Positions 32,768-41,432 are shown, counted from the first letter of the stretch. The stretch: 64,000 nt of DNA from a bacterium OL-1 (GCA_000752675.2 LM994627.1:554429-618428); one strand, 5' to 3'. Numbers and translations: made by a program. Notes: generated from the sequence alone by a model not told the origin.

Positions 32768-35485
32768 ATGTCGGAGCAGCAGATGACACCTTCGAAGAGT
32801 GCGGAATCCCTAAAGGAAAAGACGCGCGGCAACGCCCTCGAGAAGGCAGCCGCGGAGTTTGCCGACGACGCAACCGAGAAGGACGAGACGGGCGCCCGTC
32901 GCAAGCGCGACTTCTCCTACACCCAGAACCGCGAGCTCAGCTGGCTGCGCTTTGACAGCCGCGTGCTCGACGAGGCATTCGACGAGACGGCCCCCCTCTT
33001 CGAGCGCCTCAAGTTCTGCGCCATCTTTGGCTCCAACCTCGACGAGTGGTTCATGATCCGCATTGGCGGCCTGTCCGACCTCGCCTCACTCAAGAACCAG
33101 CCGCGTGACAACAAGTCAAACAGGACGCCCGCCGAGCAGCTCGACGACATCTTTGCCGCGCTGCCCGCAGACGTGGCGCGCCATCAGGAGGCGCTTGCGC
33201 TGGTCGAGGGCGAGCTTGCCTCCCACGGACTTGCCCGCGTGACTCCCGATGCGTACACGCCGGAGGACCGCACCGCCCTCTCCAAGTACTTCGACGCCCG
33301 TCTCGCACCCATCATCTCCCCCATGGTGGTCGACCCGCGCCACCCCTTCCCCAACCTGAGGAACGGCCGTCTCTTTGTGGCCTGCACGCTCAACGGCCCG
33401 GACGAGACAGGCGTCCTAGGCATCATCGAGGTGCCTGCCTCGGAGTCTCGCGTGGTCGCCCTGCCCTCAGGCGCCAGGACCTTCCGCTACACCCTCATCG
33501 AGGACGTCATGCGCACCTTCCTCGACCGCAGCTTTGGCGACTACGTCCCCAAGAAGTCCGCAGTGCTGCGCGTCACACGCAACGCCGACATCGACCCCGA
33601 TGGCGAGGGAGTCGAGGAGGAAGAGGACTACCGTCAGCACATGAAGAAGATCCTCAAGCTGCGCCAGCGGCTGCAGCCGGTGCGGCTCGAGGTCTCCGGC
33701 GAGCTTGGCCGCAAGTGGGAGGCGCTTGTCGCGCAGGAGCTTGGCCTTGAGGAGCGTCGCGTCTTCCACGTGAGCATGCCGCTCGACTTGGGCTACGTCT
33801 ATGGCCTCGAGGCAAAGATCCCCGACTGGGCCCACGCCGAGGTTGTCTTCCCGCCCTTCGAGCCCCAGCCCTCGCCCATGGTCAACGCCAAGCTCCCCAT
33901 GCGCGGCCAGGTGGAGGACCACGACGTCCTTCTCACCTACCCGTACGAGAGCATGTCTCCGCTGCTTCGCCTTGTGCGCGAGGCCTCCTCGGACGACCAG
34001 TGCATCTCTATCAAGATCACGCTCTACCGCGTGGCAAAGAGCAGCCACCTCTGCGAGAGCCTCATAGCCGCCGCCGAGGCAGGCAAGGACGTCACCGTCC
34101 TCATGGAGCTGCGCGCCCGCTTTGACGAGGAGAACAACATCGCCTGGGCAGAGCGCCTGGAGGATGCCGGCTGCACCGTAATCTACGGCTCCGAGGGCTT
34201 CAAGTGCCACTCGAAGATCTGCCAGATTACCTACCATGACAACGCCGGCATCAGCCGCATCACCTGCCTGGGAACGGGCAACTTCAACGAGAAGACCGCC
34301 AAGCTCTACTCGGACTTCATGCTCATGACGGCCAACCCCACCATTGGCACGGACGGCAACACGTTCTTCCGCAACCTCTCGCTGGGAAATCTCCGCGGCT
34401 CCTACCAGCTGCTGGGCGTGGCGCCGGCAAGCCTCAAGCCGCTCGTGATGCGCGGCCTCGACCGCGAGATCGAGCGCGCCCGAGCCAACCAGCCCGCGCA
34501 GGTCTTCCTCAAGATGAACTCCCTCACCGACCGCGACGTGATCGACAAGATCGCCGAGGCCTGCGAGGCCGGCGTGCGCGTGCTCATGATCGTGCGCGGC
34601 ATCTGCTGCATCCGCGCCAACGTCCCCGGCAAGACCGACGGCCTTGTTGTGCGGCAGATCGTGGGACGCTTTCTCGAGCACGCCCGCGTCTACGCCTTTG
34701 GTGCCGAGTCCGACACGATCTACCTCTCCAGCGCCGACATGATGACGAGAAACACCGAGCGACGCGTGGAGATCGCCTACCCGGTGCTCGACCCCAGCTG
34801 CCGCGCTCTGGTCACAACCTTCGTGAACCTCCAGCTTGCCGACAACGTAAAGGCGCGCCAGCTCACGGCCAAGGGGACCTGGGAGAAGGTCCCTCGCGAG
34901 AAGGACGAGCCGCCCATCAACAGCCAGGAGGTCCTGCTCGCGCTTGCCCGCGTGCGGGCTCACACCAAGCGTTCCGAGGCCATCGCCCTCACGCCCTTCT
35001 CGCGCATCGAGAAAATTCCGCACGGGCTTGCGCAGGCGCTCTCGTCGCTGCCCGCAACGGGCGGATATGACCACCCGCACGCTGCCGAGAAGCTCGTTGC
35101 CTCAATCGACCCCACGTCCGATGCAACAGTGCGCATCACCGAGCGAGAGGAGCGTCGCGAGGAGGAAGAGAAGCGCGAGGAGCTGCACGCCGCGCAAGTT
35201 GCCGAGCGCGTGCTCACCGCTGCCGAAGACGCAGAGGTGGAAGAGGAGGTCCACGCGGGCGAGGAGCCAGTGGCGGTCGATGCTGCCAAGCCGCAGGAGT
35301 CTGCGGAGCCGGCGCTCGTAGCCAAGGCGGAGACCAAGCCGTCACCAGAGCCCGCTCCGGCGCCCACGCCCGCCGCAACGTTCCCAGCGCCCGCGAAAAG
35401 GAAGCGCAGCCGCATTGCCACAGCTTTCTCACTCATTGGTCGCGGATTTGGCGTACTCTTTGGCGGACCGATGGACGAGGACTAA
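32768..35485 (+). CDS. ppk1: Polyphosphate kinase 1 with long C-terminal tail
   Basis: PPK1 polymerises ATP gamma-phosphate into polyphosphate. The 905-residue protein is about 200 longer than usual. The core (about 55-720) has RELSWLRFDSRVLDEA, the conserved IGSNLDEW-type FGSNLDEWFMIRIG and the PLD-like part with autophosphorylated His in the CHSKICQI region and TGNFNEKTAKLYSD. The tail has a Glu/Ala/Pro-rich stretch and ends with a basic then hydrophobic segment (IATAFSLIGRGFGVLFGG). ATG 32768 has GGGGAGG 7 nt upstream. An ATG at 32762 is too close to the SD. Confidence 0.94.
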   Translation: MSEQQMTPSKSAESLKEKTRGNALEKAAAEFADDATEKDETGARRKRDFSYTQNRELSWLRFDSRVLDEAFDETAPLFERLKFCAIFGSNLDEWFMIRIGGLSDLASLKNQPRDNKSNRTPAEQLDDIFAALPADVARHQEALALVEGELASHGLARVTPDAYTPEDRTALSKYFDARLAPIISPMVVDPRHPFPNLRNGRLFVACTLNGPDETGVLGIIEVPASESRVVALPSGARTFRYTLIEDVMRTFLDRSFGDYVPKKSAVLRVTRNADIDPDGEGVEEEEDYRQHMKKILKLRQRLQPVRLEVSGELGRKWEALVAQELGLEERRVFHVSMPLDLGYVYGLEAKIPDWAHAEVVFPPFEPQPSPMVNAKLPMRGQVEDHDVLLTYPYESMSPLLRLVREASSDDQCISIKITLYRVAKSSHLCESLIAAAEAGKDVTVLMELRARFDEENNIAWAERLEDAGCTVIYGSEGFKCHSKICQITYHDNAGISRITCLGTGNFNEKTAKLYSDFMLMTANPTIGTDGNTFFRNLSLGNLRGSYQLLGVAPASLKPLVMRGLDREIERARANQPAQVFLKMNSLTDRDVIDKIAEACEAGVRVLMIVRGICCIRANVPGKTDGLVVRQIVGRFLEHARVYAFGAESDTIYLSSADMMTRNTERRVEIAYPVLDPSCRALVTTFVNLQLADNVKARQLTAKGTWEKVPREKDEPPINSQEVLLALARVRAHTKRSEAIALTPFSRIEKIPHGLAQALSSLPATGGYDHPHAAEKLVASIDPTSDATVRITEREERREEEEKREELHAAQVAERVLTAAEDAEVEEEVHAGEEPVAVDAAKPQESAEPALVAKAETKPSPEPAPAPTPAATFPAPAKRKRSRIATAFSLIGRGFGVLFGGPMDED

Positions 35486-35500
35486 CGCAAGGACGAGCGC

Positions 35501-36832
35501 ATGACAACAAAGAGGCTAAAGATCGAGCGTATGGGCTACGGCCCAGAGGCGATTGCGCACGATGCCGATGGCAAGACCGTGTTCGTTACGGGTGGCGTGC
35601 CCGGCGATACCGTGGAGGCCGAGACGGACGCCGAGGAGGCGCGCTTCTCTCGTGCGCATGTGACCACGGTGCTCGAGGACTCGCCTGACCGCGTGACACC
35701 GCCCTGCCCCTTTGTGGACGTCTGTGGCGGTTGTCCCTGGGCGCATCTGTCCTACGAGGCCCAGCTTGCCGCCAAGCGCTCCGGCGTTGTCGACGCGCTC
35801 ACGCGCCTGGGGGGCTTCTCGGCAGAGGATGCCGAGGCCCTCGTAGCGCCCATCGTGGCCCCCGGCGAGCCCTGGGGCTACCGCAACAAGGTCGAGCTTG
35901 CCGTGGGAACCCAGCGCGGGCGCACCATGGTGGGCATGCATGCGGCGGGATCCGCGGGCGTGGTGAAGGTTCCCTCCTGCCCGCTTCTGGACTCCAAGTT
36001 CAAGGGCGTCGTGAAGGCCGTGCAGGGGGCCATGAACTTCCTTGCCGGCTCTCGCGACCTGGGCTTGGAGCGTGTGGGCATACGCGCTTCTCGGCGCACG
36101 AAGGAGCTCGAGGTAGCCCTCTGGGGCGCACCCGGCCCCTTCCCGCGCCCCCAGGTGGCCAAGGTGCTGGGGGATGCCACCAAGGTGACTTCCGTGGTCC
36201 GAGTCATGCAGAAGGGACCGGCTAAGGCGCGCCGCATCGCCGGCGTCGAGCGCCTCTCGGGCAAGGGCTCCTGGGGCGAGCTTGTGGGAAGCGAGTCCAT
36301 GCGTGTCTCGGCACCCTCGTTCTTCCAGGTGAACACCAGGGGCGCGGACAAGCTCGTCTCGCTGGTGATGGAGGGTCTCTCCCCCAGCGAGGACGAGGAG
36401 GCCATGGACCTCTACTGCGGGGCAGGCACCTTCACGCTGCCGCTGGCGCGCAAGTCCGGCTTTGTCTCGGCTGTCGAGTCCTACGGCCCAGCCGTGCGAG
36501 ACCTGCGTCACAACCTTGACGCGGCAAACCTCACCAATGTCGACCCCATTGGCGGAGACGCGGGCATCGAGTTCCCAGACGTCGACGCGGACGTCATCGT
36601 GGTCGACCCGCCACGCGCGGGCCTTGCTGCCGACGTGGTGGCGCAGCTCTCCGACCAGCCGGCGCGCGCCATCGCCTACGTCTCCTGCGACCCCGCGACG
36701 CTTGCCCGCGACCTCGCGCGCTTCCGTGACGAGGGCGTGTTCGAACCCGTGAGCGTGACGCCCGTGGACCTCTTCCCGCAGACCTTCCACGTGGAGAACG
36801 TGACCATCCTGCACAGGCTTGACGCGCGGTAG
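35501..36832 (+). CDS. rlmD: RlmD/TrmA-family SAM-dependent RNA uridine methyltransferase
   Basis: The 443-residue protein has an N-terminal TRAM domain (about 1-60), an Fe-S Cys set (CPFVDVCGGCPWAHL ... CPLL), the SAM fold DLYCGAGTFTLPLA, VVDPPRAGL and the catalytic YVSCDPATLARDLARF. It methylates a uridine to m5U in RNA, most likely 23S rRNA. Which position (RlmD versus RlmCD type) cannot be told from sequence. ATG 35501 lies 15 nt after ppk1, with AAGGA upstream. Confidence 0.85.
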   Translation: MTTKRLKIERMGYGPEAIAHDADGKTVFVTGGVPGDTVEAETDAEEARFSRAHVTTVLEDSPDRVTPPCPFVDVCGGCPWAHLSYEAQLAAKRSGVVDALTRLGGFSAEDAEALVAPIVAPGEPWGYRNKVELAVGTQRGRTMVGMHAAGSAGVVKVPSCPLLDSKFKGVVKAVQGAMNFLAGSRDLGLERVGIRASRRTKELEVALWGAPGPFPRPQVAKVLGDATKVTSVVRVMQKGPAKARRIAGVERLSGKGSWGELVGSESMRVSAPSFFQVNTRGADKLVSLVMEGLSPSEDEEAMDLYCGAGTFTLPLARKSGFVSAVESYGPAVRDLRHNLDAANLTNVDPIGGDAGIEFPDVDADVIVVDPPRAGLAADVVAQLSDQPARAIAYVSCDPATLARDLARFRDEGVFEPVSVTPVDLFPQTFHVENVTILHRLDAR

Positions 36833-36838
36833 AGACTG

Positions 36839-36871
36839 AATGAGACAAAGGGACAGCCCCTTTGTCTCATT
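36839..36871. repeat. 33-nt palindromic repeat, copy 1
   Basis: AATGAGACAAAGGG (36839-36852) and its exact complement (36858-36871) flank ACAGC. The same arms recur at 60765-60797. This copy lies 6 nt after the rlmD stop and has no U-tract. Confidence 0.85.
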
Positions 36872-36919
36872 GCAAGCATGGGATTGATGCACGGTAGGGC
36901 TTGAACAGGAGATTCTGGT

Positions 36920-37336
36920 TTGGAGATTCGCTCGTATCACTCGCTTCCACAGGAGGCGGTTCTCGTCCGCACGAAGGTCTTCGTGGAAGAGCAGGGATTC
37001 CAGAACGAGTTTGACGATATCGACGACTCGGCGCTGCACCTTGTTGCCTTCGAAGACGGTGCGCCGATAGGGACCTGCCGCCTGTTCTTCTCGGATAAGC
37101 GTAGGTGCCTTGTGATTGGAAGGCTTGCGGTGCTCAAGGCCGGCAGAGGCAAGGGCACTGGTCGGGCTCTCGTACGCGCATGCGAGAGGTGCGCTGCAGA
37201 AGACGGCAAGCACCGCATCGAGCTGTTGGCGCAGGCGAGGGTTCAGGACTTCTACGAGAAGCTCGGCTTTCGCGCGCTCGACGAGAGATGCGATGATGAG
37301 GGCTGTCCCCACCTCTGGATGAGAAAAGACCTCTAA
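36920..37336 (+). CDS. GNAT family N-acetyltransferase (ElaA-like)
   Basis: The 138-residue single-domain acetyltransferase has the GNAT motif A in VIGRLAVLKAGRGKGTGRALV, and FVEEQGFQNEFDDIDDSALHLV resembles the ElaA subgroup. The C-terminus has FYEKLGFRALDE. It starts at TTG 36920 behind AGGAG (8 nt); no ATG is available in frame before an upstream stop. The acyl acceptor is unknown. Confidence 0.85.
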   Translation: MEIRSYHSLPQEAVLVRTKVFVEEQGFQNEFDDIDDSALHLVAFEDGAPIGTCRLFFSDKRRCLVIGRLAVLKAGRGKGTGRALVRACERCAAEDGKHRIELLAQARVQDFYEKLGFRALDERCDDEGCPHLWMRKDL

Positions 37337-37358
37337 GTGAGGGCGCTGCCGCTTGCTG

Positions 37359-37401
37359 AAGTGGGCCTTCGGGCGAGTTATTGACGCCCGAAGGTCCACT
37401 T
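37359..37401 (+). terminator. Terminator after the GNAT gene
   Basis: 17-bp arms (37359-37375 and 37385-37401, one G-U) enclose a 9-nt loop. The right arm ends CTT and runs into TTGTG. The U-run is short but the position fits. Confidence 0.65.
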
Positions 37402-37527
37402 TGTGCGGGATTACGTCGGCAACGTGCCCTCCGGCGCCAAATCCCCCTCCACAGCTAGGAATAAACCGCAGTTCAACGGCCCAATTCTGTGGCTCGCAGC
37501 TCTTTTTAGACCGCAGGCAGAATAACG

Positions 37528-37556
37528 TTGCGCACCGCTTCGGAAACGTGTAAAAA
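37528..37556 (+). promoter_or_regulatory. Promoter of the ferredoxin gene
   Basis: TTGCGC (37528-37533) and TAAAAA (37551-37556) are 17 nt apart and lie 59 nt before the ferredoxin start. The -10 is AT-rich but not canonical. Confidence 0.5.
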
Positions 37557-37614
37557 GATTAAGACCTTGGGTAAGGGGCCCAGGGACGAGAAGTTCAAGT
37601 GAGAGGAACGCAAC

Positions 37615-37800
37615 ATGAAGGCTTCTGTCAACGAGGATTGCATCGGCTGCGGTCTTTGCGAGGGCACCTGCCCCGACGTCTTCAGCATCGGCGACGACGG
37701 CGTCGCGCACGCCATCGAGGGCGACGTGCCCGAGGATGCCGAGGACGGCGCCCAGGAGGCGGCTGACAACTGCCCCGTCTCCGCCATCACCGTCGAGTAG
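37615..37800 (+). CDS. Single-cluster [4Fe-4S] ferredoxin
   Basis: The 61-residue protein has CIGCGLCEGTCPDVF near the N-terminus and NCPVSAITVE near the C-terminus. Four Cys (9, 12, 15 and the one in NCP) should bind one [4Fe-4S] cluster, and the Cys in GTCP is extra, as in Thermotoga-type ferredoxins. The middle is very acidic. ATG 37615 follows GAGAGG. It has its own promoter and a strong terminator, so it is a monocistronic electron carrier. Confidence 0.95.
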   Translation: MKASVNEDCIGCGLCEGTCPDVFSIGDDGVAHAIEGDVPEDAEDGAQEAADNCPVSAITVE

Positions 37801-37829
37801 CCCACACGGCTCATACGGCTCTGGCACAG

Positions 37830-37868
37830 GCGAGGGGGTCGCACAAGCGGCCCCCTCGCTTTGTCTTT
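37830..37868 (+). terminator. Ferredoxin terminator
   Basis: GCGAGGGGGTCGC pairs with GCGGCCCCCTCGC (13 bp, one G-U) around ACAA and is followed by TTTGTCTTT. Confidence 0.88.
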
Positions 37869-37940
37869 GGCTAGCGTTGGCGCCATCGCGCCCCAGAACG
37901 ACTATGCTACCAACGAGCAAACCCAAGCGATTGGAAGCAC

Positions 37941-38564
37941 ATGTACCTGGCATCGCAATCCCCCAGACGGCGGCAGCTCCTCGAGGCTGCGGGCTTCTCG
38001 CTCACCATCGTGCCTGCAGACATAGACGAAACACGCCAAGAGGGCGAGACGCCCACGCACCTGGTGGAGCGGCTTGCCCGTCAGAAGGCCGAGGCAACAC
38101 GCGGCTCGCTGGCAGGAAGGGCAACTGAGGATGTGCTTCTCGCCGCCGACACCATCGTCTGGACCGAGGACGGCGACGTTCTGGGCAAACCAGTGGACGT
38201 GAAGGCCGCCTGCGCCATGCTACAGGAGCTTTCTGGCCGGACGCATCACGTCTCAACGGGGGTCTGCCTCATGCACCTTGACCCCACGGCAAAGGCACTT
38301 GCCACCCGCTCGTTCGTCGAGACCACGCGCGTCTCGTTCTTTGACCTCACAGACGAGGAGATCCGTGCCTACGTTGCCTCCGGCGAGCCCATGGACAAGG
38401 CAGGCGCCTACGGCATACAGGGGCGCGGTAGGCTGCTTGTGAGCGGCATCGAAGGCGACTGGGCAAACGTCGTGGGTCTGCCGGTGGCCCGCGTGGTGAG
38501 AGAACTTGAGGCGCTTTTCGGCAGACGGGACCTCGTTGCCCACTGCCTGGGTGCGCAGGGCTAG
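37941..38564 (+). CDS. maf: Maf-type nucleotide pyrophosphatase
   Basis: Maf proteins hydrolyse non-canonical or pyrimidine nucleoside triphosphates. The 207-residue protein has YLASQSPRRRQLLEAAG (family ASxSPRR), LAADTIVWTEDGDVLGKP and EPMDKAGAYGIQGRG. ATG 37941 follows GGAAG. The N-terminus starts directly in the first beta-strand. It is followed by the P1 peptidase 18 nt downstream. Confidence 0.92.
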   Translation: MYLASQSPRRRQLLEAAGFSLTIVPADIDETRQEGETPTHLVERLARQKAEATRGSLAGRATEDVLLAADTIVWTEDGDVLGKPVDVKAACAMLQELSGRTHHVSTGVCLMHLDPTAKALATRSFVETTRVSFFDLTDEEIRAYVASGEPMDKAGAYGIQGRGRLLVSGIEGDWANVVGLPVARVVRELEALFGRRDLVAHCLGAQG

Positions 38565-38582
38565 CTGACGAGAGGAACAACC

Positions 38583-39557
38583 ATGGCAAGCATCGAGAGC
38601 ATCACCCAGATTCCCGGGATCTTTGCCGCGCATGCGACCAACGCCGAGGCCGGCACGGGCTGCACGGTCATCGTGTGCCCCAAGGGCGCCACGGGTGGCG
38701 TCGACGTTCGCGGTGGTGCCCCAGCAACGCGAGAGACGGACCTTCTCCGCCCTGAGGAGACCGTCCAGACCCTCAATGCCGTGGTTCTCTCGGGCGGGTC
38801 CGCATACGGCCTTGCAGCGTCCTGTGGCGTCGCAGAAGAGCTCGAGCGCAACGGCATTGGGCTGGACGTGGGAGTTGGCGTGGTGCCCATTGTCTCGGGC
38901 GCGTGCGTGTTCGACTTGGCGTGTGGAGACGCGCACGTGCGACCCACAGCAGAGGACGGGGCCCATGCCACGCGCTTAGCGCTTGCGGGAAACGGAGAGC
39001 CGCTTGCTCGCGGTAACGTGGGCGCAGGGACGGGTTGCACTGTAGGCAAGGTTGGAGGTCCCGCGCGCGCCATGAAGAGCGGCCTTGGCGAGGGCGTGGA
39101 GAGCGTGGGTGCGTTGGTCTGCGGCGCCGTGGCCGCCGTGAACGCCTGCGGAGACGTGGTCGACTCCGCAACCGGCGCGGCAATTGCAGGTCTTCGCACC
39201 AAGGACGGCGAGGCCCTTGCAAGCACGGAGTGCGAGGTCCTCTCGCTGGCAGCCCAGATGCCGCTCGAGCGTCGCACCAACACAACCATCTCGTGCGTGG
39301 TCACCAACGCACGCCTCACCAAGCCGCAGGCCACGAAGGTGGCGCAGATGGCGGCAGACGCCTACGCCCATGCCATCAGGCCCACCCACACGACCAACGA
39401 CGGCGACACCATCTTTGTGATGGCCACGGGCGAGGTCGAGGCACAGGTGGATGTGGTTGGGGTTCTCGCCACACGCGCCCTCGAGCGGGCGATAGCAGAC
39501 GGGGCGAGAAGCGCCACCGCAGCGTATGGCCTTCCTGCTGCTCGAGACCTGGCGTAA
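38583..39557 (+). CDS. P1 family peptidase (S58, DmpA-like)
   Basis: The 324-residue Ntn-type self-processing aminopeptidase has GTGCTVIVCPKGA, LSGGSAYGLAASCGV, GNVGAGTGCTVGKV and RRTNTTISCVVTNA. Self-cleavage is expected between Asn and Thr in that last segment, based on family knowledge. ATG 38583 follows AGAGGAAC. It is likely cotranscribed with maf. Its peptide substrate is unknown. Confidence 0.88.
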   Translation: MASIESITQIPGIFAAHATNAEAGTGCTVIVCPKGATGGVDVRGGAPATRETDLLRPEETVQTLNAVVLSGGSAYGLAASCGVAEELERNGIGLDVGVGVVPIVSGACVFDLACGDAHVRPTAEDGAHATRLALAGNGEPLARGNVGAGTGCTVGKVGGPARAMKSGLGEGVESVGALVCGAVAAVNACGDVVDSATGAAIAGLRTKDGEALASTECEVLSLAAQMPLERRTNTTISCVVTNARLTKPQATKVAQMAADAYAHAIRPTHTTNDGDTIFVMATGEVEAQVDVVGVLATRALERAIADGARSATAAYGLPAARDLA

Positions 39558-39656
39558 ACGCTGCGGCGACTGGCAAGCGCCGGGCAAGGCTCCTCAATGT
39601 GTGGAGTTCCCAGAAGAGGGGCAGCGCCTTGTACCGAGCATGAAAGGACCGCCACC

Positions 39657-39746
39657 GTGAGCATCCTGTCCGTTCCCTGCCATCAGGGCGATGCACCAAA
39701 GCTCGAGGAAAAGCTTGCAGAGATTCTGCCACCAAAGAAGGTCTAG
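39657..39746 (+). CDS. Possible small protein of 29 residues
   Basis: A GTG at 39657 preceded by AAAGGACC opens a 29-codon frame that ends with KLEEKLAEILPPKKV, an amphipathic and plausible peptide. A terminator-like hairpin starts 7 nt after the stop. An in-frame ATG at 39597 would give 49 residues but has a weak SD. No family was recognised. It could be a relic of a longer gene. Confidence 0.3.
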   Translation: MSILSVPCHQGDAPKLEEKLAEILPPKKV

Positions 39747-39752
39747 GGCAAA

Positions 39753-39784
39753 GAGCGGGGCTGCCCAGCTGGACAGTCCCGCTC
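39753..39784. terminator. Hairpin between the small ORF and the amidase gene
   Basis: GAGCGGGGCTGCCC and GGACAGTCCCGCTC pair with one G-U and one mismatch around AGCT. The genes on both sides converge here, so it may serve both strands. It has no strong U-tract. Confidence 0.6.
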
Positions 39785-39803
39785 ACCATTATTGTCCTCT
39801 GCG

Positions 39804-40829
39804 CTATTCCTCGTGGGGAATGCCGGGAATCGGTGCCCACTTGACGCCCGGAAGCGTCCTGGTCATGCCCTCGACCTCTTTCTGGGTGCCTTCGGGGTCT
39901 TCGACCCACTTGCGGTAGAACTCGAACTGGCACTTTGGCTCGCCAAAGCGCTCTTCGCCCGAATTGATTGTGCCGGTATAGCCGCGGTGCAAGAGCTTGT
40001 AGAGATGGTTTTGAGACTGCCAGTTGGCACGGGCATCGCGAATGGCAGACACTGAGAGCTGCGCATACTGGTAGCTGTAGTCCTCTGCGCCAGTCATGCC
40101 GAGGATATGTCCGTCAAAACCGCAGATCGAGCTGTGGCCGAAGTAGGAATAGACCCCATCGAAGCCCGATGCATTGGCAACTGCTGCATAGACATTGTTG
40201 CACCATGCCATGACGGGAACGACATTGACCTCTTCCTGATTCGCCGGATACATGTAGCCCTGGCAGCGAATAACGAGCTCGGCCCCGCGCATCGCGCAGT
40301 CGCGCCAAATCTCGGGATAGTTGCCGTCATCGCAGATGATGAGGGAAATCTTGAGGCCCTTGGGGCCCTCGCTCACATAGGTCGAATCTCCCGGATACCA
40401 GCCCTCGATTGGCGTCCAGGGAATCATCTTGCGGTACTTCTGGACAATCTCTCCCTTGTCGTTGACCAGAATCAGGGTGTTGTAGGGGACCTTCTTCGGA
40501 TGCTCTTCGTGGCGTTCTCCTGTCAGGGAGAAGACGCCCCAGACATGGTTCTCGATGCAAGCCTTCTTGAAGATTGCGACCTCAGGACCATCAACTGTAG
40601 TCGCATTGGCCATCATCTCGTCAAAATCGTACATGATGCCATGCGTCGAGTACTCAGGAAAGACCACGAGGTCGAGCCCGGGAAGTCCGGTCTTGAGCCC
40701 CTTGATATAGGAAGCGATGTGCTCACAGTTCTCGAGGATGCCTGCCTGGTCGTGAAGACGCGGCATCTTCCAGTTCACAACCGCAACGCCTACACAGTCC
40801 GCGCTTGAAGAGATGTCACCGTGGTTCAT
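39804..40829 (-). CDS. amiE: Aliphatic amidase
   Basis: AmiE hydrolyses short aliphatic amides to the acid and ammonia. The 341-residue protein tracks the Pseudomonas enzyme nearly residue for residue in the core: [21 protein letters not shown]59 in FPEYS, K134 in QKYRKMIPW and C166 in [11 protein letters not shown] form the nitrilase triad. ATG 40829 follows AAAGGGG. Base composition looks less GC-rich than its neighbours and it stands alone between hairpin-rich gaps, which suggests horizontal acquisition. No amiR/amiC-type regulators or amide transporter are nearby. Confidence 0.95.
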   Translation of the reverse strand: MNHGDISSSADCVGVAVVNWKMPRLHDQAGILENCEHIASYIKGLKTGLPGLDLVVFPEYSTHGIMYDFDEMMANATTVDGPEVAIFKKACIENHVWGVFSLTGERHEEHPKKVPYNTLILVNDKGEIVQKYRKMIPWTPIEGWYPGDSTYVSEGPKGLKISLIICDDGNYPEIWRDCAMRGAELVIRCQGYMYPANQEEVNVVPVMAWCNNVYAAVANASGFDGVYSYFGHSSICGFDGHILGMTGAEDYSYQYAQLSVSAIRDARANWQSQNHLYKLLHRGYTGTINSGEERFGEPKCQFEFYRKWVEDPEGTQKEVEGMTRTLPGVKWAPIPGIPHEE

Positions 40830-41203
40830 TGCATGCCCCTTTCACATCAGCTTCCAGCTCTTCCCTCAACTGGCTGTGCCCCATTTTCGGAAGGTACAGT
40901 TATGGACAGGAGACACGGTCGTTGAGTCATGGTTGCGTCTTCTCTTCTGGCAGGTTACAGGAGGCATTGCGACGCGGCAGCACTGAATCTGCCCGTTGCG
41001 GACTAGCTGCCCGGCTCTTTTGAAGTTCGGTGGCCAATTGTCATCTATATGCGATGGCCAGAAAACAGCAGCCGGCACCCTGCGCTCTGGTCCACAGCCT
41101 CAGTGCCGACCCGTATAGTCACCCAGATGCCATCAAGGAAAGCACGGCCTAAGGCGAGGCCTCAGAGCCCATAGCCAGGTCGTTCTCGCCCCTCGCAGAG
41201 AAG

Positions 41204-41270
41204 AGCTCCATTTCTTAAAAGCAATCCGCATTTGCCCTGTTGGCGTGCAGTCGTATTAAGAAATGGAGCT
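41204..41270. repeat. Dispersed long-loop inverted repeat, copy 2
   Basis: Arms AGCTCCATTTCTTAA (41204-41218) and TTAAGAAATGGAGCT (41256-41270) are perfect, with a 37-nt loop. The right flank GTTCTCCGAAAA matches the flank of copy 1 at 18272-18340. The single arm difference from copy 1 is compensated on the other side. Confidence 0.75.
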
Positions 41271-41339
41271 GTTCTCCGAAAAGGAAGGACCCCGAGCCAA
41301 GACCCGAAGCCAGACGCACCGAGGGAATACGCATGCACC

Positions 41340-41400
41340 GGGGCCCTGTCTGCTTAAGGAGTTCTTCGCGCAGCGTAACTCCAAAAGCAGACAGGGCCCC
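41340..41400. terminator. Nested hairpin downstream of the glycosyltransferase gene
   Basis: A 16-bp outer stem (GGGGCCCTGTCTGCTT at 41340-41355, complement 41385-41400) and a 6-bp inner stem (GGAGTT/AACTCC) are separated by a symmetric AA/AA internal loop. It follows the minus-strand glycosyltransferase stop at 41433. There is no U-tract, so simple intrinsic termination is uncertain. Confidence 0.55.
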
Positions 41401-41432
41401 AGCGCTTCAGGTACGTCTCCCCTTGCGCGTCC

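Larger units (their letters stand above)
40830..41432. other. 600-nt noncoding gap upstream of amiE
   Basis: No convincing gene was seen on either strand. Short frames of 60-72 codons lack ribosome binding sites and recognisable domains. The part near amiE is AT-richer and should hold its promoter. The part beyond 41200 carries two inverted repeats (41204-41270 and 41340-41400). Confidence 0.6.

Noticed and set aside
35516-37399. 627-residue minus-strand frame
   Set aside because: It runs opposite rlmD and the acetyltransferase gene and even through the palindromic repeat. No domain is seen.
40830-41200. Possible insertion sequence remnant upstream of amiE
   Set aside because: Short frames looked protein-like in places, but no transposase motif, paired terminal repeats or target duplication was found.
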